Shown here: positions 1-12,550 of the stretch, one piece after another
How positions within the stretch are numbered: position 1 is the stretch's first letter
How the letters are laid out: each line of letters begins with the position of its first letter
Assembly (NCBI GenBank): GCA_030068075.1
Contig: CM057826.1
Coordinates: 100,669,687-100,733,686 of the forward strand
DNA: 64,000 nt
Direction of reading: 5' to 3'
Source of the DNA: Paguma larvata
Lineage: Eukaryota; Chordata; Mammalia; Carnivora; Viverridae
Notes under the pieces: model-generated
The model's input: only the letters and a program-made list of their open reading frames with translations
The model's database searches: none
What the model was told of the DNA's origin: nothing
Made by a program: the position numbers and the translations under genes

Positions 1-52
1 GAGCCAAAGCCAAGAGTCGGACGTTTAACCAACTGAGCCACCCAGGTGCCCC
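1..52 (-). mobile_element. CAN-SINE, head only (cut by window edge)
   Basis: The sequence up to 52 is the reverse complement of the tRNA-like head of a carnivore SINE (GGGGCACCTGGGTGGCTCAG, then GGTTAAACG). The rest lies outside the window. Confidence 0.9.
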
Positions 53-595
53 AACAAATAAGGCTTCTTGACTTCTGGAAGTTAGGATGGATATTCACAC
101 AGAAACGGAGGTCAGTTCATGTAAAAACCACAATTGATTTTTATCTGTTTCAGCCTAATACATGCACAATGACTGGCCATGTAGGTGCTCATTAAATAGC
201 CACTGAACGATGAAAGAAGAAATGGGCGCATCTTTCCCAAACAACAAATAGGCACAAAGAAAGGACGGCAGGCATCGTGGAGAACCTCACCCAAGGACTG
301 GGGTGGGGGCGAGAGGGCACGTGCCTCTCAGAAACATGAAGGAATGCATCACGTGTGGCTGCTGGCCCTGCAACAGAAGCAATATTTGGATTTCCCCCAA
401 TGGATCTGTTCCTTGTGCTATAGCCTCACTCTCACTCGGGCATGCACTCCGCAGGCCTACCCCACTGGTTAATAATTGTTGCAATATATTAAGTCATCTA
501 CTAGCAGTGTGCATGTAACTACCAGCACTATCAAAGTACAGAAGGGACTGCTACTGCTGCATTACAGCTCTTGAGTGGGTAAGTTATTAACATAT

Positions 596-643
596 GTGTT
601 GTGTATATACATGTATGATCTATATATATGTATATATAAACCT

Positions 644-684
<41 letters not shown>
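596..684. repeat. TA-rich tract followed by (GA)n microsatellite
   Basis: A TATATA/TGTATA tract runs to about 640 and is followed by about 20 GA dinucleotides (645-684). The GA run could be the relic of the CT-rich tail of a minus-oriented SINE, but no tRNA-like head is visible next to it. Confidence 0.85.
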
Positions 685-685
<1 letters not shown>

Positions 686-2554
686 AAACTTATGAAAAGA
701 TGAGAAATGGTAGCAGATTGAACTAAATGAGATAACGCATTGATTGCACTCAACCTGGGACATCGGAAATAGTCAAAATACTACTATTACTACTCAGATT
801 ATCATGAGAACTTTTTAATTCTATCGACATCATCCCCCACCACCCTAGCAACAAAAAGAGGCAATGAGTTCTTAGACCACAAAAAAGGGATATATTTAAT
901 AATATTACAAGAAAGAATAGTATTTTCTTTGTGGAAAAGATAAACAGCCAATTTGGAATTGTAGTTATCTCTGGCAGGGAAAATGGGGAATGGACCCAGG
1001 GAGGAGTATGCTCTAACATATTATTGTTTTAAAAATCATACACGCAGGTGGTAACAGGGTCATGAGTTGAACTTAAAAGTTTAAAGAATTAAGTTTTCAC
1101 TTGTGGTTTTAATAAATTTAAATTTTGTTAATACAGCTGAAGAATGTGCAAATATTAATTTAGCTAATGCTGGCTGGTGGGTATATGGATTATGTGAATT
1201 ATTCTCTATTAATTTCTGAATATGATATTATATAACATTACTTTTAATGATTCCTGTCAAAACATGTGCTCTATAACCTAATATGCCCAACCACAGGAGT
1301 ACCTTCCTTCCCCTGCTGAGGCCACGTCAGGGAGGATCTGCTGATGATGGGAAATCTGTGATGGGTCTGGGTGGGGAAGCAAAGAGCCAAAAGGAACCAT
1401 GAGGACACTTACAGGGTCCCAGTATGAAAGTCATGGCAGCTGCGACTGGGAAATTCTCTGTTTGTGCCACTGGGTGAACGGAACGAAAGCAGGGACAGTT
1501 CCGAAGTAAATTCTCAGTGGAGGAAATTCACACACTAAATCCTTGCTCAGTGAGTCCAGGCGGGCTTCAGGTGGAAGGGGCAGAGGCAAGCAGAACCGCC
1601 CCCCTTCCCTCTGCACACTCCAAAGCATACTTTGAACCCTTCAATTTCATTAGATCTCCAAGGGTCCTTGAAAGCAAGCAGAGACACTGCTAATGGGACC
1701 CCGTGCACTCCCCTCCTTGGAAGTCACTCTGTCCACCAATACCACGTACATTTTTTATACTACTGCACCATGTACCAGTCTCATCTAGGTAGCAAGGCCA
1801 GATGTGTGCCTTGTTAAAGAAAAAACAGGTGCAACAGTCAAGTGGTAAGGACAGATTTTAATCAGTAGTAACTACTCAACAGGAAAAAGGAGTCCAGTGC
1901 GAACTGAACTCACCTTCAATTTGTGCACAGTAACTGAGTGTTTTCAGAGAATGAAGGAGTGGGGCAGGGAGCCAGCAGGAGCTCAGTCGAGTCAGGGAAG
2001 TGAAAAATTACAAAAGGTTAGTCAGTGTAACTGCGATCAGGCCAACTCTGTCTGCCAGCTGGCAAATATTGAAAATTCAGATTCTATCCTCCCACACAAG
2101 CTAGAAGACAGAGACCCTATTTGTTAGCCCAAACAAACAAATTTTGACAGCCTTGAGTTTTCTCAGGCAGGCACTTAAAGAGGACTAGAGTCATTCTAAG
2201 GATATCACCTTGAACTTGAACTTGTGTTACTGTCTGTTCATGTCTTTATCACTTAAGGTTGAAGCCCAGTTAAGAAGGAGAGCTCAGAGGAGCCTGGCTA
2301 GACTTTGGTCAAGGAGAGACTCTCTGTCAGGCTTCAATCTTTTTATTATATCAACAGACCCAAAACCAAAGGAGACATTTTGATATTCAGTAACTCATCA
2401 GTTTTTGAATTCAGTTTGGACTGAGTTTTTCAACTTAGTCTGCATATTAATCTCATACAATCTTCAAACCCAACAGGACATAAAACAATAAATGTTACCA
2501 ATAATGGTAAAAATTACTCTAGTTGTGGTTGACTCTATGGTCAGATTGCTGAAT
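685..2554. other. Unique intronic sequence
   Basis: AT-rich sequence with scattered stops in all frames. Short open frames (for example minus strand 1431-1628) have no splice sites or recognisable protein motif. I see no repeat that I can name. Confidence 0.5.
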
Positions 2555-2665
2555 GCTAACTCTGACCCCCAAAAGTGATTTCATCACCTAATCATGAACT
2601 TCTCCAAGCCTCAGTTTCCTCAGCTGTAAAATAGGGGTAAACTTAGGAGGTGATGCTAAAATCTA
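2555..2665 (+). repeat. MIR SINE fragment
   Basis: Contains the MIR core-to-3' signature 'CCAAGCCTCAGTTTCCTCAGCTGTAAAATAGGGGTAA', close to the consensus CTCAGTTTCCTCATCTGTAAAATGGGGATAA. It is an ancient mammal-wide SINE; both ends are lost. Confidence 0.75.
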
Positions 2666-4489
2666 AAAAGAAAAAACATTGTACAATGGCCATTCAATAA
2701 TATCAACCTAAACAATAAAAAATCACAAAAAGCTACCCAAAACACGATAGATTATAAGGTGAGCAAGAAATAAACTTGTGTTAAGCCACTGGAAAAAATA
2801 ATTAAACTAGGAAACACTTATACACATATATAATGAAATATTTATAATCCTGTCACTGGTTAAATTTTAGATGTCATTATTCTTGCATGAGTCTTATCCT
2901 TAGGAATCACGTGAATGTTATAAACTGAATGGTCTGTTAGCACAGCACATGGGATGTTTTTATTCCTGCCTAGACCCCCATTAGTGTTAATAGGGAAAAG
3001 AGGACAACAGATGGAATTAAGACAGTCATTAGAAGGCACTAACATCGTGCCATCCTTGGTAGTGACTACATCGAACTTTATATAAATTTCCTTTCTGATG
3101 ACTACCAAGAGCCTCTAAAAAGAGTGTTGCTGTTGTATTCATGCATCATTTGCTGCCTACAATTTAAGAAAATTAGCATCTGTCAACTGCATTATTCAGC
3201 TGCACAGGGTGGAAATTAATGGATAATACCATTCCTAATTTCCTGTATGAGAGGTGAGCTTGCCTACCAATCTGGCCGCTTGATTTTAATACCAAATCAA
3301 GCTTGCTTGTTACAACTGGAAGGGTGATCATCCCTGTGCTCTTTGGAAACACGTTTTTTAAATTCTGATATGTTTATTATAACATTTATTATATATATTC
3401 TACTGACATAACTAGAAATTTAGAGGCAATAAGTAGAGGTCCATATTAAAGCTGAGATCAACTGGCCAGAATGATGTAATAACTTGTCAGGCTTCACCCA
3501 CAGAGTTATCAGTTCTTGAATGGGCTTTTTATATTGGTTATTATTATTGTTCTGGTCCTGGGGTCTGTACTTAACACAGTGGAAGATGTGCAACATTTCG
3601 AGATTATATATTAAAATAAGTAGATTATTGAGCCTACACCCAGATCGTACCTTGGTTCTATCTAGGCTACATATGGTGTCTTTACTGGAGAGTATTTTCC
3701 TTTGTTTCCATCCTGAATCCCAAGAAACAGGAAGACTTCCATAAATGCATGCTTTCAAACATGAAATACAGGCTTTCAAAGCACCCCAAAGCTTCAAGTA
3801 TCCTTCTGAAGTAGGAAAATACCAGGTCAGCAATAATTTTAGCAGAATGGCTATATAAAGAATTAAATATAGCCTCTGGAGAACTACTTTATCATCAGGG
3901 AATAATGGTACCTGACTAGATTTAAAAGCTTCCAGTAAAAAAGTTCCTTATCACCTGAAGTGCAACATAGATTTAGTCGTCAGTCTTACATTTTGGATTA
4001 TTTCTCTTGGACTGCAAACAAGCCATCAAAGGAAAAATAAGAGCTAGTAACTACTAACAAAGCAGTCTTTAATACAGCTTCTGGTGTTCAGTTATACATA
4101 AAACTCTGAAAAAGTTTGTTTATCCCTCGAAGGCACCAATCAGAAACAAAAGGAAGCTGAGGAAGCAGCTGTGAGGCTCTCAAGGGTTTTGGTGAGGTGG
4201 GGGAGCCATGAGAGGGAGAGAAGGAGAATAGGGGGTGGCGATCCAAGGTTAAAGGGGCTGAAGACAAAAAGAACAATAGTAGGTGATCACCATGCTTGTA
4301 CCAGGAGCAGGCATACAGGTCCACACACTCATCCCTCTCATCTTTTATCTTTCCATTTGGGCTACCAGTCTGCTGCTGACCTGAGCGTCTACTGAAGCTC
4401 TCAGAGTAGCTCCCTGAAAGTTCACATCCACCACTTTAGTGGGACAGAGACATCCCCAACTTCTACCCTCCCCATGTCCTACTAAAACC
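2666..4489. other. Unique intronic sequence
   Basis: No confident gene or repeat. A 137-codon minus-strand open frame (3420-3833) is low in motif content, lacks splice context and carries a run of Asn from a TTATTATTATTG-like tract. I treat it as chance. Confidence 0.5.
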
Positions 4490-5045
4490 TCCCGTGCTTA
4501 ATTCCACCTCTGGGTATACACAGAAAAGAACTAAAAGCAGGGAATTGAACAGATACGTGTACACCAAGTTCACAGTCTTATTATCCACAACAGCCAAAAG
4601 GTGGAAACCACCCTAACACCCACTGAAAGATGAATACATAAACAGAGCGTTGTACTATATACATACAATGGAATCAGATTCAGCCTTTTTTGAAAGGGAA
4701 GGAAATTCTGACACATGCTACACATGGATGAACCGTAATGACATGCTAAATGAATTAAGTTTGACACACAAGGACAAATACTGTATGATTCCACTTATAT
4801 GAGGTTCCTGGAATGGTCAGTTTCATTGAGACAGAATGTGTAACCGTGGATACTGAGAGCTGGGGAGACAGGTGATGGAGACCAACTATTTAATGGGTAC
4901 AGAATTTCAGTTTGACAAGATGACAAAGTTCTCGAGATGGATGGCAGTGACGGCTTCACAACATTGTGAATGTACTTAATACCGCTGGACACTTAAAAAT
5001 GACTAAAAAGGTAAATTTTATTATGTATACTTTCAATTTTCATAA
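4490..5045 (+). mobile_element. Old L1 LINE, 3' end
   Basis: Follows the 3' terminal part of ORF2 and the 3' UTR of an old (L1M-type) LINE. Landmarks are 'ATTATCCACAACAGCCAAAAGGTGGAAACCACC', 'GATGAATACATAAACAGAG', 'ACAATGGAATCAGATTCAGCC', 'GAAATTCTGACACATGCTACA', then 'TACTTAATACCGCTGGACACTTAAAAATG' near the end. It is diverged, with frame breaks and no intact protein. Confidence 0.85.
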
Positions 5046-6400
5046 ATACCCACTCCCCCACCCACACACACACTCACAAAACCACCTTCACTTACTTGGC
5101 TGAAACAATAAGGTATTTTCTGCTGTCTGGGAGGTGTCCACATTAAACTACATCAGCACCTGCTCTAGCAAATTACACTGAAAAAACTTAAGTCCTTGGA
5201 ATCATTTGCACATCAGAGGAAATGAGTTTTTCCCAGAGCACTCCCAACTTCAGAAATGGAGAAAGGTGAAAGGTCAGAAGAAGTCACTGGCTGAATCCAG
5301 GGAGAATGCATGAGTCAGCAGCCACTGTCCTCAACTATACTCCATCATCATCAAGATGTTCTTCTTCTCTGCTCCACTGCTCACTCCTAAACATTGGTTC
5401 CCCCACCATAGCGACTGTCATACTCACAGGCAATTATAGCCTCCCTTTATTCATCTTCAGCACTGCTACTACAACACAGAGACATAGTTCCTTCCATCTT
5501 CCTGCTCACATGGGTGACTGACTTCCAATTTCTTGTCCCCACTACAAAAGAATAACTATACCTAGACAGCACCGACAATGCTGCTAAATCATTCTTCTTA
5601 ATGGCACAAATAAAAATAATTTGAGAAGCCAGCAGACCTGTGACCAGAGAGTGAAGTTCACTGACTCCTTTCCTGAGCTACTTTTCTAGCCTTCAAAGAA
5701 AAAAACAAAAAAAAAGTATGTTCATTCACACAAGCAAAGCCCAAAGCATAGCCTTGACCCTACATCCTTAAAAACATCACTGCCTCCTATATACAAGGAC
5801 CTCCAATTGACAAGGCAACTGAATGCTGAATAGAGAGACCATGCATGCCTTCTGAGAGGCTGTTGGTCAAAGCATGGGATACCCATAGGACGTCAAAGTC
5901 TGAAACTAACTGACAGCACAACGCTGCCATCGCTAAACCTTGGTTTTGCTCCAAGACTCAAATCCAATGGAGATGCCCAAGTTCACTGTGTAGAATATGA
6001 TCACCAGCATTTTATATTTAACAAATGGCAGGACAATATTACTAACCACATGGGCCTGGTGAGATAGTGGAGGGGACACTTTAAAAGGAAGCTTGCAGCA
6101 AGCAGAGCAGGGAGCAGAAAGTAACAGCTTACCAAGCCCAGACTGGGTACATGACACATGTTTCGGGGAGTCACCAAAGGCCACTGTGACACCATGAGAG
6201 CTCTAGGGACTGTGGAAAAATAACACAACACCCATATATGCACTACAGAAATCAAAGCCTCTGGACAAACCATCCCTAGCTGCCACTGCCAGTATCAACT
6301 GCAGCTGCAGTTTTAAATCAAAAGTAACTTTAGTTGTAAGCAATATGGTGACATGACTCAAAGGTGCTCTCTTTACCCTCCATCACAGACAGTTACCATG
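5046..6400. other. Unique intronic sequence
   Basis: Mixed CT-rich and AT-rich DNA. A small run of GT/CA-like sequence sits near 5065-5080. No gene or named repeat is supported. Confidence 0.45.
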
Positions 6401-6402
6401 TT

Positions 6403-6475
6403 ATTTTATAAAATTTAATAAAATATTTGTTTTATTTTATAAAACATTTGTTTTATTTTATAAAATATTTGTTAA
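6403..6475. repeat. Three-copy 21-bp AT-rich minisatellite
   Basis: The unit AAATATTTGTTTTATTTTATA (6421-6441) is repeated with one change (AAACATTTG...) and begins a third time before running into a SINE tail. An imperfect earlier copy starts near 6403. Confidence 0.75.
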
Positions 6476-6483
6476 TGTTTATT

Positions 6484-6518
<35 letters not shown>

Positions 6519-6671
6519 GGGCAGATAGAGAGGGAGACACAGAATCCAAAGCAGGCTCCAGACTCTGAGCTGTCACCATAGAGCATGACACGGGACTCGA
6601 ACTCACGAACCACAAGATCGTGACTTGAGCTGAAGTCGAATGTTCAATCTACTGAACCACCCAGACGCCCC
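6476..6671 (-). mobile_element. CAN-SINE (feline type)
   Basis: Read on the minus strand it has the tRNA-like head (GGGGCGTCTGGGTGGTTCAG), a box B-like GTTCGAGTCCCGTG, the middle segment, a CT-rich block (seen here as GA repeats from 6487) and an AATAAA-like tail merging with the 21-bp repeat. Near full length. Confidence 0.9.
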
Positions 6672-6721
6672 TACCCTTGTCACTTTATGAAAGAAAGGGG
6701 AAAATGCTAACACAGCACATT

Positions 6722-6939
6722 TAAAAAATTTTTTTAATGTTTATTCACTTTTGAGAGAAAGAGAGAGACAGAGCATGAGTGAGGGAGTGGCAGAGAGACA
6801 GGGAGACACAAAATCTGAGGCAATCTCCAGGCTCTGACTTGTCAGCAGAGAGCCCGACGCAGGGCTTGAACCGTGCATCACGAGATCATGACCTGAGCTG
6901 AAGGTGGACACCCAAACGACTGAACCACCCAGGTGCCCT
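6722..6939 (-). mobile_element. CAN-SINE (feline type)
   Basis: Second minus-oriented copy, 50 bp from the previous one. The head ends at 'CCACCCAGGTGCCC' and the tail is the TTTTTTTAATGTTTATT stretch at 6728-6746. Same orientation as its neighbour and more diverged in the middle. Confidence 0.9.
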
Positions 6940-7330
6940 CACACGGTATATTTTTAAATGGAATAATTTGAATCCGTACTTACAGAGAAATATATTTGGC
7001 CTTTTCCCTTGCTTTTGTTTTCCCTTACATTGCTCTTAAAAAAGAAATATTTTCTTTTTCCTCATCCACCAAGATTACCACTTGCAAACTCTACTAAGGG
7101 AATATATTAGGATCAAATGAACTAATACATGAACTAGACCTTGGCAAAACTGCAATGTCCCTGCTATTATAAGTACTCACATCGATGCTGGACAGTGTAG
7201 CAACGCTACAGCCAAGTCTCCTGTTCTGCAGTGAGACCCAGCCCTGGTCGGCAAATCCCCACTGGACCCAGACCACCAATATATCTCCATTCCAACGATG
7301 ATTATCTGGATTTTAAATTCTTATCAACCA

Positions 7331-7530
7331 GGAAGCCTGGGTGGCTCAGTCGGTGAAGCATCCAACTCTTGATTTCAGCTCAGGTCATGATCTCGTGGTT
7401 CATGAGTTCAAACCCCGCTTCGAGCTCTGCACTGACTGCATCCTCTCTCTCCGCCCCTCCCCTGCTGGTGCTCTCTCTCTCCCAAAATAAATTAAAAAAA
7501 AAACAAAAATAAAATAAATACATAATGGTT
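7331..7530 (+). mobile_element. CAN-SINE (feline type)
   Basis: Has the GCCTGGGTGGCTCAGTCGGTGAAGC head, the GAGTTCAAACCCCGC box B region, a shortened CT block and an AATAAATTAAAA tail. A few bases around the 'gacagc...gagcc' middle are missing. Confidence 0.9.
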
Positions 7531-7534
7531 TTCC

Positions 7535-8235
7535 TCTAAGCACCAGCTGTATAGACCAAAGGCTAATAGGACAACGTAAAATTGATTTTTAACCAAGTAC
7601 TATATAGAGCCTATTCTAATGGGAACATGGGCACAAGAATCTGATGCCAAATAGTGTTGCTTGGAATGGCTGTCTGCGTGGGGGCACCCAGGAGATGGGT
7701 GGTGGCTGTGTCTAGGCAACGCTGGGCATAGGTCAGAGTTAACATCTGCAATCTGGCCTCCCTCCATCCACGTATTGAAATATAATTCAGCAGAATGAAT
7801 TGCTAGACATGCTTAAACCCCTTGGGAAATGACAGATATTGATGAATGCTGTTGGGAAGATATATGGAAGGAAACGGCAAATAAATAGAACCATTTTTTC
7901 TCAGAGTCAGTTTGCGGATATGTGGAGCAGCTGTTAAACTACTTGTCAAGTTCCCCCTTTTCCCTTCCTCTCACTCCTTCCTCTTCCCCATCTGCCTCCA
8001 CATCTTTCTACAACCTCCCAGGAGGACCAGAATCGTGTGCGCTTCAAAATACCAACCAAATGAGTAGGACTCAGCTCCTCCTTCCCCGTCATACTTTGAG
8101 CTCCCAAACCAGTTTGTCCAATTCTCTCCAAAATTACTTTCCACCTGAACATTTCACTGCCCTCTCTGGATCCTGGAAATATGTTCTGTGTTTCAACTCA
8201 TGAAACCGTTGACTTCAAGTCTATTACCATTTCGC
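7535..8235. other. Unique intronic sequence with a CT-rich stretch
   Basis: A CT-rich block at 7945-8150 gives open frames on both strands (93 and 68 codons). Neither has splice signals or family motifs. The block could be a very old L2 fragment but I cannot align it. Confidence 0.4.
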
Positions 8236-8237
8236 TC

Positions 8238-8400
8238 CAGTCACAGGATTCAAATCCCAAATTCAAAGCCTGACTATTACCGTGTAGCAGCTGTGTGCCT
8301 TGGTCAGATTTAATCTCCTATGCCCAGTTCCCAGTGCATGTTCTGTAAAAGAGAGATGAGTGAGCCATCTTACTGTGTGGGACGAATTGAGCATACGAGC
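8238..8400 (+). repeat. MIR SINE fragment (diverged)
   Basis: 'GGATTCAAATCCCAAATTC...TGACTATTACCGTGTAGCAGCTGTGTGCCTTGG' follows the MIR order (GGTTCGAATCCC..., CTAGCTGTGTGACCTTGG). The part after it is too diverged to follow. Confidence 0.6.
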
Positions 8401-8594
8401 AGAGAGTCTCTCGTAGCATCTGGCAAAGACAAGTCTTGGGATAAACAATGACTTATCCCCTCTTCTTTCCAGGGCCGAACACCTCTTCCCGCCAAGGGCA
8501 CTCCTCCTTGGCATCATCCCCAGACTGGGTCAAATTCTCTCCCACACAGGGAACTTTGGGGATAACTGGTTCCCATTCATTCATCAAATAAACT

Positions 8595-8790
8595 TAGGAA
8601 CATAGAGCAGGAAACCAGTCAGACAAGGTTTGGATCCTGGTTTCACCATTTATTACCTAGAGAACCCTGGATACATTCCTTTTCCTCTCTGACCGCTAGT
8701 TTCATACTTCTAGTGCTGAGATCAAGAAGTTATACACATTAAGTGCCCAGCACAGTGTGGAACACACAATTTGTGTTTAGTGGTGGTTTA
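8595..8790 (+). repeat. MIR SINE
   Basis: Follows the consensus order: GTTTGGATCCTGGTTTCACCATTTATTACC, CATTCCTTTTCCTCTCTG, then a 3' part with 'CATTAAGTGCCCAGCACAGTGTGGAACACA'. Old and diverged. Confidence 0.65.
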
Positions 8791-9143
8791 GGTCCCCCAC
8801 CAGAAAGCTAGATCCATCCATCACAGGCAGTGAATCCACATTGCAGGGCACTAACGGCTTTCCCTACCCCCATAATATTATGTATTCCTATGTGGATGCA
8901 TGTGTAGAGAGTCCCATTTATTGCTATTACATAGCATCTCTTCTCCACTGTAAACTCTGTCAACTGGGACTATACTTCATCTATGTTTGTAGCCATACAT
9001 TACATCCAGCACACAGAAGTTACTGAACTTGTACATGATCACAAACTTACAACTGTGCATACTGACTCTCCATTTTGTCTCTCATTTATATTTTGACCAA
9101 AGTTCCTATTTTCCCATTACTGTTTGGTTCCACATGGCCTAGA
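8791..9143. other. Unique intronic sequence
   Basis: No gene or named repeat seen before the next SINE. Confidence 0.45.
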
Positions 9144-9160
9144 AAAATATTCACATTCAG

Positions 9161-9386
9161 CAGCGGCTGGGTGGCTCAGTCAATTAAGCATCTGACTCCT
9201 GATTTTGGCTCAGTTCACGATCTCATGGTTCATGAGATCGAGCCCCGTGCTGGGCTCTGAGCTGACAGCATGCGGCCTGCTTGGGGTTCTCTCTCCCTCT
9301 CTCTCTCTCTCTGCCCCTCTTCTGCTAACATGCATGCACTCACTCTCTCTTTCTCTCTCTCAAAATAAATAAACTTTAAAATATAT
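9161..9386 (+). mobile_element. CAN-SINE (feline type), full length with TSD
   Basis: Has the GGGTGGCTCAGTCAATTAAGC head, the GAGATCGAGCCCCGTG box B region, 'GAGCTGACAGCATG', a CT-rich block and an AAATAAATAAACTTTAAA tail. Flanked by an imperfect duplication, ATATTCACATTC (9148-9159) and ATATTCAAATTC (9387-9398). Confidence 0.92.
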
Positions 9387-9399
9387 ATATTCAAATTCG

Positions 9400-10359
9400 G
9401 TTCCACTGTTTGCTTTGTAACAATAATGGCAAAGACTTGGCAACCTTGAATATCATTCTTCTTGGATTTGACTTTTGCTTCTAAAATGCATCTCCAAAAA
9501 AGTCCAACACCTCCACAAAATACTGTTTATTTTCAAAGTAGGCTGATTAGCCTCAAAACACTAGATAACAATTTGTACTCACCATCTTGCTTTGTGGGGA
9601 AATTATAAATCCTACTCGATAACATTCTTTGGCACACTAAGATCCTTTGATTGACATATCCAAATATCACTAGCAGCCCTGGTTGCTAAACATTTCTGAC
9701 AACTGCCCTGCATCTAAACACTTATGACAGAGGGCAAGGAGGAGCTAGGCATCACGAACTTTACAAGGGAAACAAAAAGAACAAAGGCAGCCACAAGGGA
9801 ATAAAACAAACTCCACTATCGCAATCCAAGCAGAAATTTCCAGACAAGTACAAATTTCCTAACAAGTTCTGTTTACCCAAGGAAACTTCTATATACAATT
9901 GAATTCTTATAACAATGTATTTCCACATATATTTATTTGGAACAATTTCTAGTTCCAAGCTGACTTTTACTCCAAACAGATTTCAAATTCTTCCTCCTCA
10001 ATAGCAACGTCCATGCATGCTTCCTGAAGAATCTACTATTTTGTCTCCAGTTTGTTGATAATGATTAATGAATAAGCAAAAGAATCTAGAATACAACTAT
10101 GAAAGATTGCTTCAAAAATACCATATCATAGATGTCCCCATGATTCCAAATGGTACTTTGTTAAAGACCCCATTTCCAAGGAGACAGATCTCCATCAGGG
10201 ACTCTACAGTCTTCTATTAGTAGGAAAATTAATGTCCATCCTACCTGGTTTAAAAGCAACAGACTCTAAGAACCTATATTATCCAAGCTGCAACCCTATA
10301 CTCTGAATTAAGTTCTAAGAAATCACTAAGGACTTTCTTTCCAAAGCATAACAAAATAG
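9400..10359. other. Unique intronic sequence
   Basis: AT-rich. No exon-like open frame with splice sites, and no repeat that I can name. Confidence 0.45.
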
Positions 10360-10510
10360 TGCCCTTATTTTCAAGAAGAGACAAATTAAAGCACAGATTA
10401 GCATCATGGTTGCCTCAGCACTGCTTAGAAATTAATGAGAGGTATAGGGTTGGAATTCAGCCCTTCAATTTCTGGTCTATTATTTAGTCACTGAGCTCTT
10501 CCTAGAGTTT
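10360..10510 (-). repeat. MIR-like SINE fragment
   Basis: 'AAGAAGAGACAAATTAAAGCACAGATTAGCATCATGG...AGGTATAGGGTTGGAATTCAGCCC' resembles a reverse-complement MIR (GAGGAAACTGAGGC...GCTGGGATTCGAACCC). Strongly diverged. Confidence 0.45.
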
Positions 10511-12229
10511 AGAAGACATTAATCAGCCTTGAACTCCAGAGCCAGGTCTTCATGTTTTAAAATAACACTATCAGTAGACTTGCTGGCATTCCTTTTAGAG
10601 AATTCAGCCATGATTATGGGGGACATCAGTGTGCTTGGTGCTGAAGTGGGGGAATAGAGACATTTGGTTGTTCCCTCCAAACGGCCATCTCTTAAGATTG
10701 CATGTCTGGTCATTTTCTCCTAGTAGTTCCAATAAATGCATTTAACCTCCCATTATTTGAATCCACAGAGAGGACCATAACTGTTCTAAGAATGGCAATG
10801 GGGCATTTAAATAGACTTACATACATCAAAGAGGTTATCATGTACCAGATCTGTTTGGGGTTGTCCACAGAGAAGTCCTGCCTCTGAGTGACTAAGCAGC
10901 CAGAGAATCAAAGAAAACATTAGAAAAAGATATTGTTCTGACATCCATGTGTAAGGCCTCTAACCTGCCTTTTATACCATGCATGTACCTCGAAGACAGT
11001 ATGTCTGAGAACGCCTAGGCACAAAACCGTTCCAGTATTCACTGACACATTTTGCAAATAAAAATATAAGATGCCTAAATCCATTCCAATTCAAATAAAT
11101 CTGAATAAATATACCCAAATTTCAGACTAGACATACATATACTACAAACAGTATTAGCTATCTACATGATATTATTAATTGAGTGTCATGCATTTTGTCT
11201 GGCCGTCCTTTTTACTGAGCACTTAATATTTGCAATGCAGGAAACTTTGCTTGAAGAAACAAAATTGACCTTTCCTTAAAAGGTCCTCAAGGAATTTCTA
11301 AACTAGTAAAAGGGATGATAGGTACACAAATGATAGAAAATTTAAAGTGATCCATCCTATATGAAGAAAGCAATAGAAGACGGAAGGACTGTTGAAGAAT
11401 CAGGAAGTGCTATGAAGGTGTTTGCCATGGACTCTGAATGTAGTAAAGGATCGCTGAGATTCACCTCCCTGTTTTGTACACGTAAGTAGGCATCTCACTG
11501 CTATGAGCTTGTGCATGTATTATTTCCCCCCTATTTTTTAAATTATTTATATACACCACTGCAGCCACAACCTAGTGTAACGGACCAAAGATAGAACAAC
11601 AAAATGCTTTTGCACTGAGATTCCTGGCAACCAAGGCAAACACAGGGGGTGACCCAGTGCTCAGTACTTAACTAAAGAAAGAATTCAAATTTATCAGGCC
11701 AATTTAACCCCTTTTTCCTTGTTCTGAGCCGAGTGACATTTGTTTCAGAGGTTTTTTTTTTTTAAAAGGGGCACTGACATACAAAATTGCTCCTGTCCTC
11801 TAGAGCAATATAAGGCAAAACTGCAGGCACATCCTACATTATGAGACATTAAATAAAAAACAAGGGCACACAGCCGTGCGTGCACGCATACACCTGAACA
11901 CTTGCCAAATGTCCATGTTACTTAACATACATACGTGCCTCTCTCGGGACTTGGGGGCTGGTAAGTCTGCTATCTTATGCAAAATCCTTCAAGTCTAATT
12001 TGGTACAAGGTTAATCATGTAGGGTAGTAATGATTCCACTTGTGTTCTTATTCAGAAAGAAGGAAAAGGACGTTTAAATGATACTGTACTTTCTTTTCAA
12101 AAGTCTCACTCCCAGCAGTGAGCCAGTCAGCAATGGGTTAAAAGCAAGGATGGGCTTACCCTCAAGCTCTCCCTTCTGGCCCTGGTGTGATGCAGGGCAC
12201 CTGACACAGTGCTGTCAAAGAACAGAGAA
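10511..12229. other. Unique intronic sequence
   Basis: A 64-codon open frame on the minus strand (10519-10713) lacks a convincing acceptor or donor. A T/A run lies at 11751-11766. Nothing else is recognisable. Confidence 0.45.
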
Positions 12230-12550
12230 ATGATCTGGCTAGGCAGACACAAGAAAATAAATGTAGCCCTGACAATAGGCGTTGATTAAGTACTTGAATG
12301 ACAATGGAACATGACAATGACAAATGCAGGCTACCACCACCGGAGTCATTAATATATCAGAAACACTAATTTTTATAAATCTTTAAACTTCCCGGTTGGT
12401 GGCATTTGCATTCCTTTGCTTATACTCTTTTTACTGTGGAGTTGACATAAAGTCAGCTTCATTTTCAGTTTCCACCCAGGAAGTTAAAAACAGGTCTACG
12501 TTCTTGATCTTTGATTAGCCGCTGAAAACGAGCTTTAAACAAGAGATGGA
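12230..12550. other. Repeat-free stretch, possible conserved non-coding element
   Basis: About 320 bp without recognisable repeats. It contains an octamer-type ATTTGCAT (12404-12411), a CTTTGATT TCF/LEF-like site near 12509-12516, and TAAT-rich sequence (CATTAATATATCAG). The look resembles developmental enhancers, but conservation cannot be measured here. Confidence 0.3.

Noticed and set aside
3420..3833. 137-codon open frame on the minus strand
   Set aside because: No recognisable domain, an Asn run from a triplet tract, no acceptor/donor pair and no conservation signal visible. Treated as chance.
7945..8150. CT-rich block as an L2 fragment or exon
   Set aside because: It could not be aligned to L2 order and has no splice context. 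Left unassigned.
9161..9240. tRNA-like heads of the SINEs as possible tRNA genes
   Set aside because: Box A and box B-like sequences are present but the cloverleaf is broken and the bodies continue into SINE 3' parts. They are retroposons.
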